Both the position numbers and the translations under genes were made by a program. Source: Carex sylvatica (Eukaryota; Streptophyta; Magnoliopsida; Poales; Cyperaceae). Taken from it: a stretch of 64,000 bases of DNA. Positions 1 through 10,171 of this stretch are shown here, in pieces. Position 1 is the first letter of the stretch, and the number at the start of each line of letters is the position of its first letter. Location: the NCBI GenBank assembly GCA_964058845.1, contig CAXKVR010000256.1, forward strand, positions 58,371 to 122,370. The letters run 5' to 3'. The notes beneath the pieces were generated by a model. It was not told the origin of the DNA and did not search any database. It saw only the letters and a list, made by a program, of their open reading frames with translations.

Positions 1-540
1 TCACCTGAGACTTGAAGAATGTCATTTGGAGATACATCTTCATCTTCAATAATTTGTTGTTCTTGACAACTTTCGGGAGTTTCAACTTTGAAAATAATGT
101 ATTGGCCTAGGTTGTTTTTTTTGGTTGTGACCAGGCTGACCATCTACACTAGGTACTAAGTTACCTTCTTTAAAGTATGGTTCATCTTCACGAAATGATG
201 GATACATCTCTATATATATACATTTTTTTTTTATTAAAATCATAACATTTGTATCCCTTCTTTTGAGATGAGTAATCTAAAAAGATCCCTTTAATTGCTC
301 TTTTTTCTAATTTATCTCTTTGATTTTCTTGTACATTTTTAAAACATATACATCCAAAAAATCTTAAATGTTTGAAATTTGATTTTTTGTTGTTCAAAAC
401 TTTTAAGGGAGATTTATTTAAAATATGACTAGTTCTATTAATTAAATATGTAGCTGTGAGAACGGCTCAGACCAAAAAGTTTTAGGTACATTTGTTTGAA
501 GTAATAATGCATAATTGTTGACCTTTCGTATTTTGGCTAC
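1..540 (-). pseudogene. Ty1/copia retrotransposon polyprotein fragment (C-terminal integrase region)
   Basis: The minus strand reads as the end of a copia integrase. Residues seen include SNFKHLRFFGCICFK, then a basic stretch and AIKGIFLDYSSQKKGYKCY, which is the well-known tail after the integrase core in plant copia polyproteins. The frame can be followed upstream to about base 540 (TYLINRTSHILNKSPLKVL) but only across stops, and no reverse transcriptase follows in frame. The element runs off the left edge of the window. This is a decayed relic with no sign of activity. The lineage within copia is not resolved. Confidence 0.8.
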
Positions 541-3320
541 AAAATCGTCATCCAAGCTCCGATTGAGTTGATTCAAGTTGGGTTGGAAACTAGACAATGA
601 GATTTACAACTTTCATGAAGGCTTTGAGTTCAGATTCGGAATGTACAGGTCTCGGTAAGCGATCTAAAGTCAATGTATTATGTGCATCTCTGTGCGGATG
701 GCTTCTTCGATAGCGTGCGGTTGAGCTCATCCATGTGCTAATGAGAATCTTCGAATTCTTGCTTCAATTCCTTGCTTCATTTGCATGCGGTTTGCGTCCA
801 AACTGCACGACAAATATTAGTGTCCAGAATGCTTTGTTTTATCCCTGTTTTAGACTTAAAGTAATAGAAATATGCAATTCTCCAGATTATGATAAAATGA
901 CAAAAGTAATCTGATTCTATAGAAAATGAGTAACTGTAATATGATAAATGATAATATTTTAGGTCAAGTGATATGGAAAATCACTACTTATTTCACTTCT
1001 ATCACACCCCTAAGCTTAAATCTTTGTTCGTTTCAAACAAATAATCTGAGAATTTTGTTCGTCCCCGAATAAAATACGAAAATTTTACTAATGTGATAGA
1101 TTTGATTGTCCACATACAAATCTAAATAATTCATTCTCGGGTCATATACTCATTGGTTCGAACCTTTAAACATTACTTTGTACCGAACTACAAAACTTGT
1201 TAAATTACTTTGAATATTAATTTGCCATAAAATTACTTAAACTCTAATTGTTGTACTTTAACGAAAATCTTTTAGAAATAGAATATTTGCATTCATAACA
1301 TAATTTTAGACTTTAATCGGGATTTTTTAAAAACAAAAATTTAAAACAATTATGATGACAATAACCATAAAGCAAATAAATATCCATTTCACCTTTTCCT
1401 TTACGCGTTGATCTCTTCTTCGACCATATCCTTAGATTTGGAAAAAAGCTAAATGACTAAATGTGTTAGTAAAACATGACTTATGCAAATGCAAATGCAA
1501 ATAAAAATTTAAAATAAAATAAATAGCAAGAATGCAAAAATTCACCATCTCACTTGTTCCGGTTTCACCCTTCTAATGCATAGATACAAACGAGAGGTTA
1601 TGCGTTCCGAATGCACCTAAGAATTTCGTCGGGCCCTAGATCAAGTCGGGTGGAATGACTCATATTTTTATGTCATTTTATTGGGAGATCTTTCGCTCCT
1701 ATTGACAACTATTCTTACGTAGGCGCCCGTACTCATTTTTCTATCTCCATCTTTTCATGCATACTTTTGTATTTTTCTATTTTCTGATTTTTTTTTGTAT
1801 TTTTGTATTTTTTTTTATATTTTTCTTGCATTTTTGAAATAGTAAAGAATTCTAAATAAATATAAAGTACGAGTCATGTTCACTATGAATACACATCTAG
1901 GAATTATCCTTAGACTTTATCAAATTATCGGGGTCAAAACTTAAAGAGAATGTAATTTGAAATATTTTCAACTTTATAGAAATTCTCATGTGTAACAATT
2001 CTAATAAATCCATTTCTGAAATTTTCTTTTCAATCAAAACCATGTTGTTAGCGTTAGTCTTTTTTATTCTAAAATTTCTCATTCAAGTGTCTTGGAGAAT
2101 ATATATTTTAGGTTTGACTTAATGATTTTCATTCAAATCATTTTCTTCCATAATCTAACAAGTATAGACTCCCTAAACCTAAATGTAATTTGATGAAATT
2201 TAAACATGCACGACAAAGACTAGAGAAACACCCTAACAAGTCTAACAAGATACCTTATTCATAGTTAGATAAAATTCTAGTTTTCACAAGCACAAAAAGT
2301 AAACATGCAATGCAAAGATACATGATTCTTACACCTTTTCCCCCAAGCTTAAATCTTTACATCGATAGCGATGTTAATCAATTCAGAAACTTAAAAGGAG
2401 AAGGGTTAGAACCATTGAACTTACAGACTTTAGAAGGGATGAGGTGCGCCATGAAAGGTTGCTCCTTCAATAGCGGTGGTAGTCTGCAAAGAGGCCATAG
2501 CGAGGAAGATTGTATTGCTGTGCTGGGAAGATGAATGAGTGATGAATTTTTAGTTTATAAGGGGAGATGGCATGTGGGGCTTGAAGTAATGGTTTGTTAC
2601 TTCTAGAAATAAGGCTTCATTCTTAGAAGATCTTAAAAATAGAAAGCTTCTAAAATAAACTGTTGTTAGTAATAACATGCCCTACAAATGTATATAGTTG
2701 AGCGTGTGAACTAATAACTTAGAATATTTTCTCCTTAATTTCCTCTTCAATCTGCACAGATACCAGAATCGTGTGTGGTTCAGATGCTAAACCGCATGCT
2801 AATGGATTTACCTTATTTAGAGCCAGTATGCGTTTGTGATTGGTCTGTGTGCGACTGGTTTTACCTTCTTTAGATCCAGCGTACGATTGAGGAGAAATAT
2901 ATGCGAGTTCATGCTTAGTAATTTTTCTTATTATAACAACTAACATAGACATGTTCAGTCACATGCGGTTCTCAGGTGATCTGCAAGGCTGAAGGACATT
3001 GTGTGTTTTTATTAATCATATGGGATTCGCCAAGGCATCATTCGCATGCGAATTGGATCAATCGTGTGCTAGTGGAGACTATTGTTTTGAAGTTGGTAGA
3101 ATACTGATTTGGAGCAGTCTCCTAAACCACAAGGAAGTGCGAGAAAAATTTCAGAGAGCTAGTCTCTGCTTTTATTCTTAGCATAATGATTGTTTGAAAA
3201 TTTTCAGATCAAGAGTGCCTATTAGTTGATGTTCTCTTTGCAGGTTTACGTAATGAAGGCATTTGAACACTCCTCATATTTTATTGATTGAGCATAATAT
3301 TTACAAAGGCTTATTAGTAG
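541..3320. other. intergenic, no recognisable gene; probable decayed retroelement sequence
   Basis: AT-rich sequence with poly-T runs. Short ORFs at 2310-2534 (+) and 2719-2952 (-) have no family I recognise. Phrases built around 'gcatgcggt' recur near 780 and 2790-2960, suggesting old LTR or leader sequence, but no terminal repeats or target duplications were found. Confidence 0.4.
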
Positions 3321-3592
3321 GGGTGAAAACGGATTCGAATTATCCGATCCGTATTAGCTCCAAATCTGCCTGATATCTGTATCTATTTTAAACGGAGAGG
3401 ATAATTCGTAGATTCGGATAATTACTGAGTATTGATAAATCATCCGGATTTGGATAATACTCCTAATACTTAAACGGATTGGATAGCCGTATATATCCAG
3501 ATCCAAAATCCAAAGAGAACTGAATAATGCCTTTTCTCTGACACATTTTCTAACCGGATGGTCCGGACACATTATCTCCCCAATTACCCATG

Positions 3593-3812
3593 AATTTGTA
3601 TCCTCTGCATTAACTCAAAAAGGAATCTTTTGAGTTAATATATTTGAACCGTCTGATTATCTTTAAGATTCATGCAAGTCAGATTCGCACAAATATTAAA
3701 GACCCTCTATGTTATAGGCAGAGGCTAGATGGGCTCTGTTTTTAATCAGACGGTCCATATCCATTAACCGAAAAGATTTTCTTTTGAGTTAATGCAGATG
3801 ATGCGGACTCAT
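3593..3812. mobile_element. small inverted-repeat MITE, family 'TCCTCTGCATTAACTC'
   Basis: Both ends carry the same inverted motif: TCCTCTGCATTAACTCAAAA on the left and its complement, ending TTGAGTTAATGCAGATGATG, on the right. A second copy with the same layout lies at 40484-40700. The interior also matches between the two (a phrase around 'gcacaaatattaaag', then 'cagacggtc'). The element is non-coding, and no clear target duplication was seen. Confidence 0.65.
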
Positions 3813-3877
3813 TCCCCATACTTTCTCCTTGCTTTTTGATCCAGGGTGGTCCCCACACACGTGTCCCTTCAGAGGTG

Positions 3878-4490
3878 TCAATGGGTACGATATGGGTAGG
3901 GTGGAACCATTTTCACACCCATACCCACTAAGAATTGACCTTACCCATACCAATTAAGAATTTACCTTACCCTACTTTACCCATACCCGTTAAGATTAGC
4001 GGGTAACGAAACGGTAGTGGGCGAATAACGAATAATACAAATATAATAATTTTATTAATTTTTTAAATAAACCATCAAAACTTATCATGTCATACATATG
4101 CAATCACAATTACTAATATAAAATTAAAATATAAATATGCAATTAATTCTAAGTAATAGTTTTTTATTAAACAAAAAAAAATTAAAATCACAAATATCTC
4201 TTCTAACAAATTCAATTTCTAAACTAAATAATACATTAAAATAAAAAAGTAAAATATTTAGCATAATATTCTTCTTATGATATAATTTATTTTATATAAT
4301 TACCCGTTATCCAATGGGTACGAAATAACTTTTACCCGTACCCATATCTGTTTATCTAATGAAAACAAATCCTTACCCATACCCATACCCAATAAGTTAA
4401 CGAAAAAAAAATCTTATCCATACCCGTCTTATCGAATACGATATGAGTAGGGTAAACGGGTAAATAGGTGTCATTGACACCCCTATGTCC
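3878..4490 (+). repeat. dispersed non-coding repeat (copy 1), the family that hosts the CACTA insertion at 58.8 kb
   Basis: It begins 'ggtgtcaatgggtacgatat' and ends with a near-inverse phrase around 'gtgtcattgacaccc', giving terminal inverted repeats. The interior is AT-rich with recurring 'taccc' words. The same sequence recurs at 58752-58776 plus 62931-63385 in the same orientation, where a CACTA element splits it. This is probably a non-autonomous hAT-like element, but no 8-bp target duplication was confirmed. Confidence 0.6.
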
Positions 4491-4615
4491 CTCATTGAGG
4501 TCTATTTTTTGTGCTAACAACCCTTAGGCTTTTTCTTTTTTTCAACCTCAATTGAGTCACCAGATCTAAAAATAATATATATATTTTTTAGGACTAAGTT
4601 TTTTTCTTTTTTTAC

Positions 4616-5993
4616 GTTGAGTCCGATAGCCCTTGCCTCTGCGGCTTGGATGGCCGCCACGTCAATCTGCTCCACCGGCTTGTCGTGCAGAGTATTTCCT
4701 GCTGCTTCCAACGCCTCGCCTATTGTAATTTTTATTGGGTCCACATTTCGACTATTGTCAATGCCGCCATCGCCACTCCAACCTTGACTGTCAACGCCAC
4801 CTCGGTAACCTTCTCCTGGACCAGTTGTACCGACTGTTGGGAATCATAAAGGCCAAACAATTATGTCTTATCTAGAGATCAAGCAATTACATCTCATCTA
4901 GGAGTCAAACACTTACACCCCGGAGAAGAAGAAATAATCCCCACGTTAACCTAAGATCGTCCTATGCCAAGGAGACCCAAAACATAATCTTTAGTGTGGA
5001 ATACAATACCTGATTCCATGTCGTTTGCCATGAAATATCAAAGCCAAAGATGGAGCAACAACCGTCTCCGTAAGCGCGAGATAAGACTCTTGATGCCAAG
5101 ATGTCCCTCACGTCTTTTTGGTTGAATCTTAGATTAGGTCTTCCAAAGCAACAAGATCGCCCTTAAGAAATCCTCTCCAAAATTCTAATTGATTTATCCT
5201 TTCAATTCTTTGATGGTGGAAGAAGAGAGAAGGCTCTCAAAATTTTGTCTAAGAATAACCTCTTTCAGAATTTTGAGATGAGTTAGTTAACCTCTTTCAG
5301 AATTCTGAGATGAGTTAGTTTCTTGTGCCTTAGGGATCCATATATATATAGGTTTACACATCTGACAGCGCGAGCGCAGATGCACTGAACCGCACTGGGT
5401 TGTAACGTGTCCAAATAACCACCTTAAATTTTAGCCCCGCATTTTCCCAATTCCTGAGTGCGTTCGCACCGGAGCTCAGTGCGTCCGCATTACGCTCGAA
5501 TTTTTCTGCATTGAACTGAAAATTTGCTTAAGTGCTGAGTGCGTCCGCACTGGACATTTGAACTTCAGAAAAATCGCCTAAGTACCGAGCGCGTCCGTAC
5601 TGGAGCCCAGTGCGTCCGCATTAGGCTTAGACATTTTTCCTGTGTTATCTGAAGTTTCCAGAATTTGGCTAAGTACTGAGTGCGTCCGCACTGGGCTTAG
5701 TGCGTCCACACTCAGGGTCAAAACGGCAGTTTTTCTTAATTACAAATCTCAGAATCAGTCTATCAATAATTTAATTTTTACCTAAATTGTTCTACACATT
5801 TATGGATCACATTCTATTGAATACATAGATTGTCTAATATCTTAATTCCATATTATATCACTTTAATTGTAACAATTATATATGACAGTAAATAATTCAT
5901 AATTATATCACATATATGCTCAACGTTGGATTAAGATCCAACACTGGCATCACCTAGTCCAGGTGCAATGTGCTGACTAATGACTTGATTAAA
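4616..5993 (-). pseudogene. LEA seed-maturation protein (SMP domain, LEA D-34 type) fragment, split by a solo LTR
   Basis: The minus-strand peptide at 4616-4750 contains DPIKITIGEALEAAGNTL, then DKPVEQIDVAAIQAAEARAIG. This is the characteristic SMP repeat of LEA D-34 proteins, desiccation-related proteins of seeds. A plausible splice donor (AAC|GTAAAA) ends the exon at 4616. Upstream the frame runs to 4834, where a solo LTR begins. Beyond the LTR (5944-5993) the frame resumes with NQVISQHIAPGLGD, comparable to the GQVVGQ motif that lies N-terminal to this SMP repeat in the family. The LTR therefore sits inside the exon. Further upstream the frame meets a TGA, and no start or later exons were found, so this is a broken partial copy. 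Confidence 0.75.
4835..5943. mobile_element. solo LTR (about 1.1 kb) inserted in the LEA fragment
   Basis: Starts TGTTGGGAATC and ends GATCCAACA, the TG..CA inverted termini of an LTR. The flanks CCGAC and CTGGC agree at 3 of 5 bases and may be an aged target duplication. Between about 5360 and 5720 are imperfect direct repeats of a 'gtgcgtccgcactgg' phrase. No internal retroelement domains adjoin it, so it is a solo LTR, left by recombination between two LTRs. The LEA reading frame lines up across it once the element and one flank copy are removed. Confidence 0.7.
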
Positions 5994-6438
5994 TCAATGC
6001 ACATCAGTTTAATTAAGTTGAACATGTGATTGTTTCTAATGAGATTGCTCGCTAGATGACATCACCAAAATTAATCTATCTAAAAAAAAAAAAAAACATG
6101 ATTCAAGATTTGTAACATATATTATATTACTTTGTGAAGATATTGTGGGAGAAGTAGTAATAGCAAGTTCAAGAAATCGACGTCGATGTCGGGGACACCG
6201 ACGACACCTGTTACACTGGGAGGTACACCATCAACGCCACAGAAGAACAACGTGTGGCGTAGCGTGTTCCACCCGGGAAGTAACCTTGCGACACGTGGCC
6301 TCAGTGCCAACCTCTTTGACCGGCCTCGGCCAAACACGCCTACTGTCTATGACTGGTACCATTTATTAGATCTCTGCCTTGTAATTTCCTACTTTTAGTT
6401 TAATTATGTTATATATATATTTGAAGATTGTACCAACT

Positions 6439-6510
6439 GGGCATTTGGTCTAGTGGTATGATTCTCGCTTTGGGTGCGAGAGGTCCCGAGTTCGATTCTC
6501 GGAATGCCCC
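6439..6510 (+). tRNA. tRNA-Pro (anticodon UGG)
   Basis: A 72-nt cloverleaf. The acceptor arm GGGCATT pairs with AATGCCC, with discriminator C. The D-arm/A-box reads TGGTCTAGTGG. The anticodon stem CTCGC/GCGAG encloses loop TTTGGGT, giving anticodon TGG. The T-arm is CCGAG-TTCGATT-CTCGG. A CAA motif a few bases upstream and a T6 run immediately downstream (6512-6517) fit plant pol III initiation and termination. The gene has no intron and no encoded CCA. It lies within the intron of the DRM1-like fragment, on the same strand. Confidence 0.95.
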
Positions 6511-6534
6511 ATTTTTTATTTTTTTTGTTCCTTT

Positions 6535-6562
6535 TTGGTCTAGTGGTATGATTCTCGCTTTC
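6535..6562 (+). pseudogene. partial tRNA-Pro duplicate (D-arm to anticodon stem)
   Basis: The phrase TTGGTCTAGTGGTATGATTC, continuing CTCGCTTTCGG, repeats tRNA bases 6445-6473 about 90 bp downstream. It lacks the acceptor and T-arms, so it is a non-functional copy. Confidence 0.75.
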
Positions 6563-6612
6563 GGATTATTTTTAATGGGAATTTTGGAATTACTGGTTTG
6601 TTATCTGATGCA

Positions 6613-7033
6613 GTTAGGGGTGCAAACGGATCAAATATTATCGGTCTGAATCAGATTCGAATTCGTATTCGAAAATTAGATACAGATATTTTGATATCCA
6701 AAAGTCCAAGTAGATACTTACACAAATATGATTTTTTATTTTTATTTTATCTAATTAGTAGATATATACAATATAATTTAATTTATATTGTGAAAAATTA
6801 TTTTATTCACCATTATAGTTATAATTAGATAAAGATTATAAATTATTATTTTTAATAATATTTATTTTTATACTAAATAATAGTATGGAAAAACAGACAT
6901 CTAATCAATATCCATTTAATATATTTGATTTATATTTTTATCTGTCTAAAAATCTGATCTGGATCTATACAATAAAAGTGAATACGGATACAATTTTACA
7001 ACTATTCGATATCTAATCCATTTGCACTCATAG
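6613..7033. mobile_element. MITE-like repeat in the DRM1-like intron
   Basis: Begins GGGGTGCAAACGGAT and ends ATCCATTTGCACTCA, giving inverted termini. The interior is AT-rich and non-coding. It resembles the many plant repeats with 'ggggtg.aaacgg' ends, which are often non-autonomous hAT elements. No target duplication was confirmed. It lies downstream of the tRNA within the same intron. Confidence 0.5.
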
Positions 7034-7148
7034 ATTTAATCCATAGAACTATTTGAGTATTATTAGTACTTAAATTAGATTTTAATGCTGATTATCTTCT
7101 CTAATTCACAGGATGTATAGCCATGAGACAAAATCAAACCACCGTTAA

Positions 7149-8238
7149 TGGAGAGGTCCAGTTCAGTTTTTGATGTGCTAGTAATGGAGGTGTTCGTTGC
7201 TTCTGATGTTTTACTGCTTTGTGTATTCATGTTTGCTTGCTTGCTAGCTTTTGATTATAAGAGAGAATCTTTGGAATAGTTTGAAGTGGCTTTAATTAAT
7301 TATGTGATAATTTGTATATATTTGTCTTGTGTATTTTTCTACGTATGTTTAATGGGGAATATTTTGGTCTCATGTAAGCTAGCGTATGTTGAAAATGTAT
7401 TAATTTTTGTAGAATTTGTTGGATTAATCAAGGATGTTTAATTCATCTAATTGTTTAAAATTCGTCTTATATTTTGCAGAAATTTATCTTCAAGGAAATT
7501 ACAGAGCAATTTTAAATTCATGTATAAACTTTTTTTATAACTATGCTATTAATTTAAAAGCTTGGATGCAAGCTATTGCTATTTTGTATTTTGTGGTCAT
7601 AAAGTATAACATTAATAAGAAAACAATATAAATTGCCCTTGATAATAAATTTGTGAAATGGAACCCTTGATAATAAATTTGTGAAGTAATACTCAAAATA
7701 TTTTTAAGCGGTACTTTCTTAATGTCATATTTGTGAAGTAATACTTTTTAAAGAGGTGGTTTCTTAAGGTCATATTTATTTTTATCATGCATCAGATATA
7801 TGTTCAAAAAAATTCAAAAATTTGAATCTTCTTCGTTTTCATAGGTGCATTATGTCAAATCAATTATTACTGATACAGTGAGAAACTGAAGTTAATTAAT
7901 ATATAAAAGAGGATGCATCATGCTAAAATATATTAAAAGCTATTAAAGATATTCTATCTTAGCTTCAATCTATCACTAAATCAAAAATTAGTTTTTTCAT
8001 TAGACAGTTGTTAATTTAAAATTTTATTTTATAAAAAGTAAGGTCAATTTAGGGCAAAAGGTACCTGAACAACATGCATATATGTTTGAAGATTTAATTA
8101 ACAAATTAATAAAACAAATACAGGCCGAGTCTCTCCCACATGCCCAGCCCCACCACACACTGTATATATATTTTCCAAATGATGCGTGTTAGAATGGTAA
8201 TTTGAATAAATCATGAAAAGCAAGTAAGATGGAGCTGA
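7149..8238. other. 3' flank of the DRM1-like fragment and AT-rich intergenic sequence
   Basis: The first few hundred bases may be 3' UTR. Around 7640-7740 there is a short repeated phrase ('cttgataataaatttgtgaa' twice). No gene was recognised. Confidence 0.4.
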
Positions 8239-8666
8239 GTGGATGTCTATGTCGCTGTAATTAAGCTGATACATGAATCTACCAGGAATCATGTTTCAAT
8301 TAAAATTAGTTACATGACAATATTACATGTCATGAGGTGTGACATCAGCAATGAACAGTGCCACCTCTTCTGTTTACCATCTAATACAAGATGGATGACT
8401 CAGGTCACACCTACTGCTCCTGTCACTTGCTTAACAGGTACGGTTCAAATTCCCTTCCTTTTTTACTCTCTCTCTCTCTCTCGGTTCAATAAAAAAAAAA
8501 AGGCTAAGCATAGTTTTTTTTCTTGAAATTGCTAAATGTGAACTTTCAATTCCTTCCCATGTCTTTTTCTTTCTAATTTCTGGCAGTGAGGCTAAGGCTC
8601 AAGTCCTTCAAAGTGCCTGAGCTTGCAGTTGAGATTGCTGAATCTGCCTCTATTGGTACGCTAAAG
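8239..8666 (+). pseudogene. telomere-repeat-binding protein (TRFL/TBP1 type) fragment
   Basis: The exon at 8587-8666 (acceptor GGCAG, donor AAAG|GTAAAC) encodes VRLRLKSFKVPELAVEIAE, then SASIGTLK. This resembles the start of the ubiquitin-like region of plant TRFL/TBP1 telomere-binding proteins (family form close to LRIKSFRVPELFIEIPETATVGSLK). An upstream ORF ending at 8437 with an ACAG|GTACGG donor would join in frame (G+TG gives V), but its own sequence is not recognised. The following family exon (RTVMEAVTAILGGGLRVGVL) and the C-terminal Myb domain were not found in the next 3 kb. This is best taken as a dispersed gene fragment. Confidence 0.55.
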
Positions 8667-9235
8667 GTAAACATCTCCAAGGCTTATTGTCAGTCAGATT
8701 GATTTGTACCAGTCTCACTTTTGTTCTTGTACCTATTAGGGGAATTTGTATTAATGGTAGTTCACTATGAAGTTCCCTTGGGTTTCAAAATATAGGGTAA
8801 TAAGATGAAAAGAAAAGAAAAAACACTACATCTGGTACAGCAACAAGTAAAGTATACTGTCACAGATACGAAGCATCAATGAACTGCTTGATATCATGAT
8901 TTTATTCTTCTAGTATACATGCATTGAGAGATTGAATAAATAATGGGACTGGTACAAGTATTCCATGGGTTTTTTATTTTCTGCTTTCAACTGGTATAAG
9001 TAGTAATGGGACTGGTACAACTGATTTTCTGAACTACATGTTATGTCCTTAGATAGAGAGAGTGTTAATGATCTAAGTAATATTTTTATTTTACATATAC
9101 AGGCAGAAAATTAAGATCTAAGTAATATTTTTTATTTTAGTTTGTTATTTATTTATTTTACTTGCCTACTCCTATATATATTCTCAGAGAAGAGTGATGG
9201 TGGCTATCTGTACACTTGATGCTTGAAGAGAATAA
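8667..9235. other. AT-rich intergenic or former intron sequence
   Basis: No coding match. The phrase 'gggactggtacaa' occurs twice within 70 bp (8944 and 9008), and 'agatctaagtaatatttt' recurs around 9070-9130. Confidence 0.4.
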
Positions 9236-9602
9236 TGTTAGAGAAAACAGTAGCTGACTAAAGTGTGGTATCCCTAATAGGAAAGCAGTGGACCAAGTCT
9301 AATTGACAAATTATGAAGCAGCATGGATATATAGATTAAGAAGCTATTAGAGAATCGGTTATAGTAGTAAGATGTTAGTGAATTGGTTAGTGCTAAACAA
9401 TAGTTAGCAGGTAGCAGGTTGTTAGGCCTAACCGTAGTTAGCATTGTATAGGAACAAGGATAAACATTCTCTATATAAACAAAGCCTGTACATGTAAAGA
9501 AATCAGATTCATTGAAACTGCATATTACAAAATCTCTGTGTCTACTAGCGATTTACCCTATGTTAGAAATAATGGTTAGCTGCTGCAATGGTGTTCTTAA
9601 CA
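9236..9602. mobile_element. possible short copia-type solo LTR
   Basis: The sequence from TGTTAGAGAAAAC to CTTAACA has TG..CA inverted ends. A TATA-like CTCTATATAAAC at about 9470 is followed by a plausible transcript start, as in short copia LTRs. The flanks AATAA and TTATT are not direct repeats, so the boundaries are not secure. Confidence 0.4.
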
Positions 9603-9714
9603 TTATTCTTCACAGTGTGGTGCACCATGTTTTAATGTGTAGTACAAGGGTTCATATCATGTTTTTCTCTTTATGTTATTTAAATGATCAATGGTGTTAA
9701 GTAGCAAACTGCAA

Positions 9715-9892
9715 ATTAATATACTTCGGTTTGTTTGGTTTAACCGAACAAACCAAAATTTACTTTGGTTCGGTTTTAATCGGTTTATAAGTTTAATTCA
9801 GTTGGTTCGGTTCTATTTTTGAAAACTGAATAAATCTTTAGTTTGTCTATTTTATTTTGATTTTAACCGAACCGAACTGATGAACACCCTAG
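9715..9892. repeat. hAT-like MITE remnant rich in 'ggttcggtt/aaccgaacc'
   Basis: The left part reads 'cttcggtttgtttggttta' and the right part 'ttaaccgaaccgaactgat' followed by 'caccctag', giving imperfect inverted repeats. No target duplication was found. Confidence 0.4.
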
Positions 9893-9967
9893 ATTTCAAG
9901 GTAATGTTGAAGGAAATGGAGTTCTTCAAGCTTGAAGTAAGTTCTTTCTCAACAAAATGTTGCCTTC

Positions 9968-10171
9968 GGTATCTTTAATTTGTATTTCTTATTATTTTTT
10001 CTATTTGGAAAGTTCTTCCAGCGAATCAAATTGAGATATTAATTGTGAATTTAATCTCCAATTAAAATCAAGGTATCTTTAATTTGTATTTCTTATTTTC
10101 CTATTTGGAAAGTTCTTCCAGCAAATCAAATTGAGATATTAATTGTGAATTTAATGTCCAATTAAAATCAA
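9968..10171 (+). repeat. tandem duplication of about 104 bp
   Basis: Unit 1 at 9968-10071 and unit 2 at 10072-10171 both start GGTATCTTTAATTTGTATTT and end CCAATTAAAATCAA. The second copy has a short deletion in the T-rich part and a few substitutions. Non-coding. Confidence 0.85.

Larger units (their letters stand above)
6140..7148 (+). pseudogene. DRM1/ARP-type dormancy/auxin-associated protein, 3' two exons only
   Basis: Exon 1 of the fragment (about 6140-6355) encodes SMSGTPTTPVTLGGTPSTPQ, then NNVWRSVFHPGSNLATRGLSANLFDRP and TPTVYDW. This is the conserved C-terminal half of the small DRM1/auxin-repressed family, whose members rise in dormant or growth-arrested tissue and whose molecular role is unclear. 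The donor TG|GTACC at 6355 and acceptor ACAG|G at 7111 join to give W, then MYSHETKSNHR and stop, matching the family's usual LYSxxxxSxHR end. The N-terminal exon with the WDDxVAGP motif is not found upstream, where LEA and LTR sequence lies instead, so the copy looks 5'-truncated. Splice sites and frame of the remaining part are intact. The exact upstream exon edge is uncertain. Confidence 0.8.

Noticed and set aside
2310..2534. 74-codon plus-strand ORF
   Set aside because: No recognisable domain, no splice context and surrounded by decayed repeats; length is within chance expectation.
4500..9000. A Helitron carrying the LEA, DRM1 and TRFL fragments
   Set aside because: No TC start and CTRR end with a 3' hairpin could be identified with confidence; kept only as a hypothesis in the findings.
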